64,000 bases of DNA, taken from NCBI GenBank assembly GCA_018340375.1, contig JAFFJZ010000094.1:248001-312000 (forward strand). The letters run 5' to 3'. Numbering within the stretch: the first letter of the stretch is position 1; each line of letters starts with the position of its first letter. This DNA comes from Gonatopus flavifemur. Its lineage: Eukaryota; Arthropoda; Insecta; Hymenoptera; Dryinidae. Both the position numbers and the translations under genes were made by a program. Below, piece after piece: positions 42,276-50,997 of this stretch. The notes under the pieces were generated by a model. It searched no databases, had not been told where the DNA came from, and saw only the letters and a list, made by a program, of their open reading frames with translations.

Positions 42276-44307
42276 CAGGGTGGGGCATTTAAAGTGTCGT
42301 GGGCGTTTTTTCCAAAAATAAAATGAGATACGAGAAAATTTTTCGGACAAAAATTGTAGGGTATCGAGGGGAACATCCGATGGTGGCCTTGGCTTTGACC
42401 TCAAATCTCATCTTCAAGGGCATTCTGAGGTCAACTCTTGTTTTTCAAGTAGCATCTCATATTTTTTACTGCAGATTTGGATTCTAGGTCAAAAACCAAG
42501 AAACTTTTGTCTGAACCATTTTCCTGAAATCCGCAAAGATGGCGCTCTAATCGATATTGTTCCATACTGAATCTGACATTGGAATCACTCGAAAACGAAG
42601 GGTCTTGGAGGAGAATGTTTCGGACAAAAGTTGTCTGATTCCAAGGGGGACCCCTTGAACTGAAACGGAGGTGATGGGGTATAACAGACAAAACACAACA
42701 CATTTCAATCGTCTACATCACTTGAATAATTTTAATGCAGTAGATGCTCAAAATGATGGCCTTCGACTTCAATACACATTTCAAAACGTTTTACAAAAGA
42801 TTGCTGAACTCGTGCTAAAATATCTTCATTGATGCTCGCGCATGCATTGATGATTCGTTGTCGCATATTCTCAGGTGTAGTCGGTGCTTGTTGATAAACT
42901 GTATCTTTTATGTATCCCCATAAAAAAAAATCTGGAGAAGTAAGATCCAGAGAACGGGCAGGCCAATGAACTGGTCCACGACGTCCTATCCATCGTCCAG
43001 GATAATCTCTGTCCAATATTTCTCGAGCTGTGACTGCATAATGGAATGGACAACCATCGTGTTGATACCACATATTCAATCGTTCCTGAATAGGTATGTC
43101 TTCAAGTAATGTTGGAAGTACTTGATCTAAGAAATGTCTGTACTTCTCTCCATTTAGCGTATCTGCAATGAAGTACGGTCCAATTACTCGAGATCGAAAA
43201 ATACCACACCAAACATTCACAGCCCATTGTCTTTGATGCTCTACTTGACGTAACCATCTTGGATTTTCTGTCGCCCAGTAATGCATATTATGTCGATTTA
43301 CTTGACCATGATTGGTGAACGTCGACTCATCAGAAAATAATATGTTGATGAAGTTGTTATTGTGCATTTGCGCTAGACCCCATCGACAAAACTGTACACA
43401 ATTTTCGAAATCATCACCGTGAAGGACTTGATGCAAACAAATGTGATACGGATGGAATTTGTGACGTTTCAGTATTCGAAGAACACTTCTTCGAGAAATT
43501 CCCGAATGGAGTTCATTTTCACGAGAGCTCACGTGTGGATTATTGGCTACTGCAGCTAGTACATTAACTTCCGCATTTTCTCCGCTAACAGTTCTCATTC
43601 GATGTCATTTTTCCCTTGTAACACTTCCCGTTTCTGAGAATAATTTTGTAATGCGTTGAAAATACCTAATGGATGGCGTTGTTCTTTCAGGAAATCGTTC
43701 TGCATACAAGTCATATGCTTGTCTGGGGTTCTTATGCACTTCACCGTAAATGTAGATCATATCGATCTTTTCAGAAACCGTGTATCGGATATCCATGATT
43801 TTCAATTTGTCATAAACCAAGTAATAATCAAATGTAACTGACAAACTGACTTTCAAAATCGTGAATTTTCACTGAACCCCGTCGTTTGTTTACATCGCGT
43901 GAGCTCTGAATGGTGGTAATGTAGACGATTGAAATGTGTTGTGTATTGACAACTTTTGTACGAAACATTCTTTTGCAAGACCCTTCGTTTTCGAGTTATT
44001 CGAATGTCAGATTCAAAATGGAACAATATCGATTAGAGCGCCATTTTTGCGGATTTCAGGAAAATGGTTCAGACAAAAGTTTCTTGGTTTTTGACCTAGA
44101 ATCCAAATCTGCAGTAAAAAATATGTGATGCTATTTAAAAAACAAGAGTTGATCTCAGAATGCCCTTGAAGATGAGATTTGAGGTCAAAGCCAAGGCCAC
44201 CATCGGATGTCCCCCTCGGTACCCTACAACTTTTGTCCGAAAAATTTTCTCGTATCTCACTTTATTTTTGGAAAAAACGCCCGCGACACTTCGAATGCCC
44301 CACCCTG
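42276..44307 (-). mobile_element. Rosa-like DD41D transposon with about 390-bp inverted repeats
   Basis: 2032 bp, TA at 42274-42275 and 44308-44309. The left end CAGGGTGGGGCATTTAAAGT and the right complement CAGGGTGGGGCATTCGAAGT begin inverted repeats of nearly 390 bp that differ at few positions. Near-identity of the arms suggests recent activity. The transposase lies between the arms. Confidence 0.93.
42732..43796 (-). pseudogene. Rosa-like DD41D transposase with one nonsense codon
   Basis: About 354 codons from MDIRYTVSEKIDMIYIYGE (Met at 43796; the frame is open 20 codons further). Helix-turn-helix region KNPRQAYDLYAERFPERT; second SSRENELHSGISRRSVLRI. Catalytic Asp residues in ILFSDESTF, YQHDGCPFHY and LDLTSPDFFLWGYIKD; the last is 42 positions after the second, so DD41D, as in the rosa group. 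C-terminus VKRFEMCIEVEGHHFEHLL. A single TGA after SVTREK (43605-43607) breaks an otherwise intact frame. The related transposases at 12381 and 28337 share the NVWCGI and LNGxxxxxFLD blocks, so these are sister families. Confidence 0.93.
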
Positions 44308-44653
44308 TATATGGAAAGCCGTGTATATAATACGGTTTGTTTATTAACAACCCCCTTTAGGGGAAGAGAAACAAATAATAGAAAAGAATGTAAAATTTAC
44401 ATGAGCTCACTGACACACGCAAAGAAACATACGGCTACAATTCCATTGAACACAAGAGAGAAATTCTTCTCCCACTTTCAACTATTCAGAATGAAAACAA
44501 TTACAATAAACGACGAGTTTTCTGCATCAACCCGACCACGAAGGTATTTAAACTAGGTATTAAAACGATACATTTCCCCGACCGTTTTTAATGTGGTTTA
44601 CGAATCTTGAATTCTCGCCCATCTATCGTAATTGAACGATGAAATGTATCATG
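44308..44653. other. No recognisable gene
   Basis: Spacer between the rosa-like element and the next MITE; short frames only. Confidence 0.35.
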
Positions 44654-44983
44654 CCCTATGGGATTCATCACAGGCTGTATGGGATTTGTATGAGTAAATG
44701 TTCGACAGAAAACGTTACAGATATTGGGAAAGAAATTCATATTCTTTTAGAACCACCGACGATCCCAGATAGCCATAAGAGTTATGAAAGATCTTCTAAT
44801 AAATACAATATGTTCATAGAAAATTCTTGTGCTATCTGGTGACTTTCATAGCCAATAAGCACGAAAACATATTTTGGATATCCCAAGATTTTGATTGGAT
44901 GTCTCTTGTCGCCCATTAGACGTCCTGTGTTAAGGTAGGACGTTTACGATAAAATCCCATACAGCCTGTCATCAATCCCATAG
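44654..44983. mobile_element. MITE with CTATGGGATT ends
   Basis: About 330 bp. CTATGGGATTCATCACAGGC at 44656 is the inverted counterpart of the right end, whose complement reads CTATGGGATTGATGACAGGC; both continue TGTATGGGATTT. No coding capacity; the 67-codon frame inside is fortuitous. Target duplication unclear. Confidence 0.7.
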
Positions 44984-45436
44984 TAACTCACTAAAGATTC
45001 CTTAAGGATTGACCAATCAGCGATTGTCGGCATTCTGAACATTCGGGACAAAAACAATTCGGGACATTGAGGTTCTATCCTCAGAACAGGGACAGTTATC
45101 GGAAACACCTCATGAGAAGTCAGTTAACAGAGCCTGGCCAACGATGACATGGCGGCGACGTTTAAGTGCGTCTATTGGATATTTTATTCTGAAAATTTTG
45201 CTTGCTCTGCTCGGAGCAGTTATCGGAAGCACCAAGTATTTCCAATGAAGTTGCACCCCCCTGCTGGCAGCTCTGCCGGGTCCCGTTGAAAAACTGTCAT
45301 TTTTCGTTAATTGATGGATTCCATTAAAGATGAGAATGTGATTGGTAGTTCCATAAGAATCAGCCAATCATGAAGAAGTGACCGCTTTGGAACGGCAACA
45401 TTGCAGCTCTGCGTCAGGGTTGGCCAGACCCTGTTA
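44984..45436. other. No recognisable gene
   Basis: Spacer with a repeated phrase CAGTTATCGGAARCACC at about 45088 and 45219. Nothing else recognised. Confidence 0.35.
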
Positions 45437-45563
45437 AGGTCTAGCTACACAAGCACATAAACGTGAACGTAAGGAACGGAAGGATGAGCACTACGGAAAT
45501 TTGGCTCCATGCGTAGCCGTTTACGTTTACGTTCGTCTTTACGAAACTTGTGTAGCTAGACCT
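45437..45563. mobile_element. MITE with AGGTCTAGCTACACAAG ends, TTA duplication
   Basis: 127 bp. Inverted ends AGGTCTAGCTACACAAG on both sides, with subterminal ACGT-rich words (AACGTGAACGTAAGG, CGTTTACGTTTACGTTCG). TTA at 45434-45436 and 45564-45566; a 3-bp TTA duplication is the mark of PIF/Harbinger-type elements. Confidence 0.82.
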
Positions 45564-45705
45564 TTATGAGAACTCGAGTTTTGCCGATTCTGCCGCACAT
45601 TTTACGATCAACCAACATTGGAAGAAGGATTGAGATTTGTGTGATTTCCCTAAGTTATACCTTTGACAAGAAGAAGCAAATTGGTTTTCTCACATATCAG
45701 CGAAT

Positions 45706-48700
45706 ATGGATGATGCAAGACGTAAGTAAATGTTTTTGATAAGAAGAAGTAGTGATTCTTGATTTCATATATGGTAAATGGGGGTTAGATGACGCACGTT
45801 CCTGCTCCCCTACAGCATAAAATAATACATCAAACTTCGGTCACGCAAGAAAAATATAAAGATGCAATTACAATCTTTAAATCTTCCTTGAGTGAATAAG
45901 GTTTGATGTATTATTCCGTGCTGTAGTGAAGCGGGAAAGTGCATCTTACCCTGATTTACTCTGACCTCAAATTTGCTTTGCATATGTGACTTCTATTTCA
46001 TATTTGAGATTGGCATATCATTCATTGAAGTTGCATATATATATATATATATATCATATGCAAATGAATGAAAAAGTGTTTTTCCAAATTTTTAGATTTT
46101 CATAGATGCCAACGAAAGATAGAAACACGTCAATTTCTCAGTCATCAGTTTTGTTTTTAATATCTAAATAAAAACATTGAAAGTAAATGGAATGTGATTG
46201 ATTCAAGTAATTTACTTTCTATACACACAAATCACATGCTGCTTGAAATATAAATTTTTATATTTGTATACTATATTTTTATAAGATTTTTGGAAAACCA
46301 TTCATAAATAATGTTCCGTAGAGTATACTCACATTGTAAAAAATATTATATTCTAAATTATTTACCCAAAATTGGAAAATCACACTTTTTTGTGGAAGTA
46401 GTACTGCATTCAGCGTAGAGGGAATGCATTTTTCAATGTCAAAGCCTTACGCTTTGCATTGTGATATCATAAAATTTTGTAAATTGTGTACGCTTGGCAT
46501 AAGTAACTCTTTTACATTGATATCACAATACTGAGTGTAGGATTTTGACATTAGAAAATGTATTTCCTCTACGCTGAACCCAGTACTTTCGCAAAAAACT
46601 GTGACTTTCCAATGTGGAGTGGTTAATTTATAATAAATATTTTTTACAGTGCAATAATTCATCAATTTCCAACGTATTTAGAATTCGGAAGTTATATTCG
46701 TGTGTTTATGTTGATAATTTTGTTATTATAATTATCATATTTTATGTAATTACTTTTTAGTTCGACCTTGGTCTTTGATTGTGTTTATTGACGAAGGATG
46801 CAAAGATGGTGTCAAGGAAATGGATATTGTTCCCACAAAGTGGTTGAGTTACAATGAAGAAACAGAGAAATGTGTTACATTTTATCCTCCACCGCCATAC
46901 ACAAAAGAAAATGAAATGAAATATAATAAAATGGTGGAAGAATTATCAAATGCTGACATGTCGTTGGATGTATATGAAGTGGAGATTCGAGGTTCTGCGA
47001 GTAAGTTTTATAAATTTTACCACAAAAATGTAAATTTCATGAAGACAACTTAATTCATGCTAGCCTAATTCATTAATGATATATTTTGTCTATCAGAAAG
47101 TTTCAATGATGCTCTAGTCAAAATAAAGTATTTAGAACGGCATGCGTTCGCTTTTACCGAAGATGACATATGTCCAGAAAAAAAATCTCAAGACGCCATG
47201 GAAAATTTGAAATATTTGAAGAGCAAAAACATAGATGGGTTATTCAATGAGGGTTTGAGTGGACTTTCAAGAAGTAGTGCTGATGAAGGTTCATCAAGTG
47301 GTAAATATCATCTGCAGTCCATTCAGACGAAATCTTCATTATCCCAGTGAGAAGGAAGCGTGTCATGAAAAGTAACGAGAGCGTGAGAATGTTTCAGATA
47401 ACTTCTATTACATATATTCTTATCCACTCTTTAATTACGCTTCCACGAGTGAAACCTTTTTCCTATGAAATTTGTATTCTTTCGGATACATTTTATGTAC
47501 TTGAAATATGTTTGCAATACTCTTAATCTTCCATTTCACGCTCGGTATGAGTTCAAATCCACGTTCCGAATACTTCACGTATACGTTCCAGGCACTTTCT
47601 AATACCCGCTTCTCTTTCATTTGGGTTTGTTTATCCGCTTTGTTCAGCTCAGAAATTTTTTTACTGGAAACGATATATTGATAAATTACCATAAATTTCA
47701 TACTCGCCAATTACCAACGATCAATTCATATAATTGATATATTGATTTATTATTGATGAATAAGTACTGATTAAGATTCGCCCTCACAATTTCAACATCC
47801 ATGATTTTTTCAAATAATATTTGACTATGAATGTGTATAAAAATTTTGCCTAAACTTTTATTCAATTTTTTTTCAATAGATTCCACAGTATCCCGTGAAA
47901 GTCAGAAGAAGCCAAAAATAAAAAAAATGAAATCCAAAGTCAGATCCACAGTTCAGAACAGTGAGTATGATGATTGTTATCAAATAATATTTATACAGCC
48001 CAATAGATGGAAATAAATTCTCAACAATCGTTAAGGAACTTTCAAAGTTTGAAATAAATTCATCATGTATATTTCCTACACTATTGTGCTATCAGAGTAC
48101 ACTTTGTGCATATGGAAAGAAAATTGTATGAAACTATAATGATCATTGCTTCCTATTTTTCACAGAGTCAAGGAAATATGATGAAGCAACAAAAAGTGAG
48201 TTAAAATTATTGTAATGACAAAAAACTAATAATGGTGTAATTATAAGTCGAAACATTTTAATACCCCAAGAGAACACAAACCTCTAGTAACATTTAATGA
48301 ACGGATTTGAACGTTCACCCATGTGGAAAAAATGTCCAAAAATTTATACAATTGTACACAAATTTTTTACAATTTTGGATATTTTTTCCAAATGGGCAGG
48401 TATGTCTGAGGGACTCGTGAGAAGGGTTGTATTCTCTTGAGATAAGTATCGTGTAGTGAAATATATACATACCTGTGAATTGTATACAAACGAATATAAT
48501 TCAAGAATTTTATCATTTTCATTACAGATAACGAACGCAAAGTTGCCCGAAGATTTCACTCTTCTGTAGATTCTGCAATTGTAGGAGTTGAAGACAATCT
48601 GAACAAAAATCTCAACAAAACTGCTGGATCAACAAAAATGACTAATAAACAAATGAAAGCAGATAATCAAGGAAATAAAAAAAGAAAGTAATTGAAACAT

Positions 48701-49178
48701 TTTTCGAGTATTTTTTTCAAATGAAAAGTTCTTTCAGTTGGGAATTCAGATTCAAATTCAATGAAGAAGTTGGTAGCAGAACATTCGATTACGCAAGATA
48801 CGCAAATGAGTGAAAAACGTGAGTATTATTGTTCTCTTTTTTTAACCCATTTTTATCATCTTGACTCATTGTACTGTTACAGGAATGATTGAAAAAATAT
48901 TGAAGGGAGTAATAGCTATATTTGATGCCAAATTAGATCCAGTGAAACAAGAATTACAATATCTAAAAGATTCTGTTGATCAATTACTTGTAAAATGTGC
49001 CGGAGAAAGCGATCGAATCTTGACCTTGCGTGATTTTGTATCGAAATACGATTCCCTTGTCTTACCAGCTAATTCTATGGAAGAATTCGATCAGCTTGAA
49101 ACAACTTTAAATGATCCGGAAGCATCAAAAGAATTTGTGAGTCACGCCACTCTATGGATTTACAAACACAAATCGTAA
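45706..49178 (+). CDS. Eight-exon gene: insect uncharacterised N-domain plus DUF4806-like C-terminus
   Basis: Exons: 45706-45721, 46761-47000, 47097-47300, 47880-47960, 48166-48195, 48528-48687, 48738-48818, 48883-49178. All introns are GT-AG; all are phase 1 except the sixth, where the donor side is phase 2 next to an A-run, implying a one-base frameshift or sequencing error. Translation starts MDDARLRPWSLIVFIDEGC, then VPTKWLSYNEETEKCVTFYP, EVEIRGSAKSFNDALVKIKY and LERHAFAFTEDD: the WxxVxFxDE ... VPxxWL ... pattern of a domain common in uncharacterised insect proteins. The middle is K/R-rich (KKPKIKKMKSKVRS), likely nuclear. The last exon has a coiled-coil-like stretch (LDPVKQELQYLKDSVDQLL) and LPANSMEEFDQLETTLND, like the start of DUF4806, ending early at TAA. 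Role unknown; possibly a TE accessory gene with the transposase at 38740. Confidence 0.65.
45774..45960. mobile_element. MITE in intron 1 (AGTAAATCAGGGTAAGATG-type ends)
   Basis: 187 bp. Left GTAAATGGGGGTTAGATGAC and right end complementary to GTAAATCAGGGTAAGATGCA. The inverted repeats extend over about 60 bp, to AATAATACATCAAACT. Lies in intron 1 of the DUF4806-like gene. Confidence 0.75.
46332..46652. mobile_element. MITE with CAYTGTAAAAAATATT ends in intron 1
   Basis: 321 bp; inverted repeats of about 110 bp (CATTGTAAAAAATATTATAT against CACTGTAAAAAATATTTATT, continuing to CAGCGTAGAGGRAATRCATT). No coding frame. The right end is 109 bp before the exon 2 acceptor. Confidence 0.8.
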
Positions 49179-49225
49179 TAATTAGGTGTTTTTACCTTTT
49201 TGAGATTCATGTTGAAAAATATTTA

Positions 49226-49478
49226 CACTGTAAAAACACTCCCTTAATTTTTCCCCAAAATTTGGTGGCAGTAAAGTTTCACCATGAATAGGGCACGTTC
49301 CACCCTCATTTGGTAGACTGTTTCCTCACCTTTCGGAGAATTTGACACCTGAAAGGGAGAATAATTCTTCAAAGTGACAGAAAAGTCCCCTATTTCTGAT
49401 GGAAAAACAATTCCCCCATGTTTTGGAGATGGAATCCACCACTGAAGTAAAGAAAAACTCCTCATATTTTTTAGAGTG
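49226..49478. mobile_element. MITE with CACTSTAAAAA ends, TA duplication
   Basis: 253 bp. Left CACTGTAAAAACACTCCC, right end complementary to CACTCTAAAAAATATGAGG; TA on both sides. It lies just past the stop of the DUF4806-like gene. The minus frame within it is fortuitous. Confidence 0.7.
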
Positions 49479-49691
49479 TAGAGTTTCAGAATCATATCTT
49501 TACTCGAGAACATGTTTTATGATGAAGAGTGTATGAGTGGTTCGATCTTGCATTGCTAATTATTGCTAACTATTTTTTCCTCCTCTCTCTCTCTTCACAT
49601 GGACATGCCGCTTGCATTATGTGAGTTGCGTACTCGGTTCAGATATCCGACCACTGGAATGTATTTGTCCAACAATCGAGTAAATATTTCT
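49479..49691. other. Spacer, no gene
   Basis: Short unique-looking stretch with a TCCTCTCTCTCTCTTC run near 49580. Confidence 0.35.
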
Positions 49692-50055
49692 CCTATTTCT
49701 TTTTAAATTGATTAATGGTTTTCTTGATTGCGAGTCATTGCTGAGTGAAGTTAATTTTAACATCCCCGGTAGACCAGTTAGGAGAGCGCTTTTATTCAGA
49801 CCTGTACAATTTAAATCAAGATTTGGAAATTATGATCCGATTTCTCGCATTTGTGAATTAGCAAATAATTTCGATCGGTCGATGGAATTGTTTGGTGTTT
49901 CCTTGAAGCGGTTTAAACTGTTGGTTAATGCATGACTATATTGTAATTGTATTTTATGCGTCTGTGGACGCTGTCTTGTATTGACTCTGTATTTACTTTT
50001 TATATCAAAGGGTGCTAACCCGTGTATTGCAATAAAAAAAAAAAAAAAAAAAAAA
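49692..50055 (+). mobile_element. Jockey-like family A, second copy (last 230 bp of ORF2, 3' UTR, poly-A)
   Basis: Matches 5158-5519 almost base for base: FLDCESLLSEVNFNIPGRPV through RFKLLVNA, the same 3' hairpin (50010-50021) and a poly-A tail of about 23. A heavily 5'-truncated copy; the low divergence implies recent activity of the family. It ends just before the family B element. Confidence 0.92.
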
Positions 50056-50339
50056 TGAGTCGTTTCAATTTCTCAGATGTTACTATTCAATGCACTTTTT
50101 TCATCGACGAGTTCATTGAGTAAAAACATGATAAACATATTGAAAACTTGCATAACACGGTCAGTAGCCCAAAAATTTACTGCTAAACGGCAAGTGAATG
50201 AGAAACGCATTTTCATCTCAACACATTGAATAAATGTATGGAAGGTAAGGTGAACAAGAATCAGAACATCAAATATTTTTGGAATTTGAATTACATGGAA
50301 TTGTCTTATACTTTCTCTTACTCCTTCTATTTATATTTT

Positions 50340-50997
50340 CAGAGTTTTTATCTTCAAAATTTAATGGCACAGAACACGAAAATTTCAAAAGAAATTATGA
50401 AAAGAAAAATTTTCTGTTTTGAATGATAAGTTGGATCATTTCGAAAATAAAATTAAGGAATTGTCAACCGAAGTGTCCAATCTTAATGCGAGAGTTTGTA
50501 TGCTTGAAAATGGGAGATCCGATGCTAATAATCATTCAACAATTTCTTGTGATGAAGAGGAGTTTTTCAGCGAACTGGAAGATCGTCGGAGTCGTTCTTT
50601 CAATATCATGATGTTCAATGTTCCTGAGAATTTTTCTTCAGGTTCTTCTGATCTTACTGAGGTCAATAAGGTTTTGTCAGCAATCAAACCCGATTGCTGT
50701 CATGATATACGTTTTCGTCGCTTGGGAAAACCCAATGATAATAAGGTTCGCCCCTTATGTGTGACTTTCCCGTGTAGTCGTACGCCTTTGGATATCATCA
50801 GAGGGAAGTCTGCTTACGGGGGCCCTGTCAAAATCTCACTCGATCGGACTCCTCGGCAACGTGCACACTTAAGCAATCTTCGTGATCGTTTGAAAGACCT
50901 AAACGACCCGACAAAGACCATCAGATATCTCAATGGTGTACCGAAAATTGTTCCTCTACACAAAACCCGGAATCCATCATCGCAAAAAAACCTGTGA
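50340..50997 (+). pseudogene. ORF1, family B (coiled coil plus RRM-like RNA-binding protein)
   Basis: The main frame covers 50401-50997; an upstream piece in the next frame (EFLSSKFNGTEHENFKRNYE, 50341-50400) reads as its N-terminal continuation after one frame change in an A-run. Residues LDHFENKIKELSTEVSNLNA form a heptad-rich coiled coil. ERRSRSFNIMMFNVPE-like sequence (actually DRRSRSFNIMMFNVPE) opens an RRM-like domain, with RFRRLGKPNDNKVRPLCVTF as its second half; then GPVKISLDRTPRQR and the conserved tail to SQKNL. This is the nucleic-acid chaperone type of ORF1. No ATG start is visible in the frame. Confidence 0.8.
50985..50991 (+). promoter_or_regulatory. Candidate -1 frameshift slippery heptamer AAAAAAC, family B
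   Basis: In the ORF1 frame the codons are CAA AAA AAC CTG TGA, so A-AAA-AAC fits X XXY YYZ two codons before the stop. A -1 slip gives KKPVTRPLVYYQNVRG, directly into ORF2, which has no ATG here (a GTG overlaps the ORF1 stop). Confidence 0.55.

Noticed and set aside
42431..42703. Minus-strand frame and its mirror at 43934-44128
   Set aside because: Both lie in the long inverted arms of the rosa-like element and are mirror images of non-coding arm sequence.
44179..44556. 125-codon plus frame across the rosa-like right end
   Set aside because: It runs through the terminal repeat and TA duplication into unrelated flank, so it is fortuitous.
49244..49513. 89-codon minus frame
   Set aside because: Lies almost wholly inside a MITE with TA duplication.
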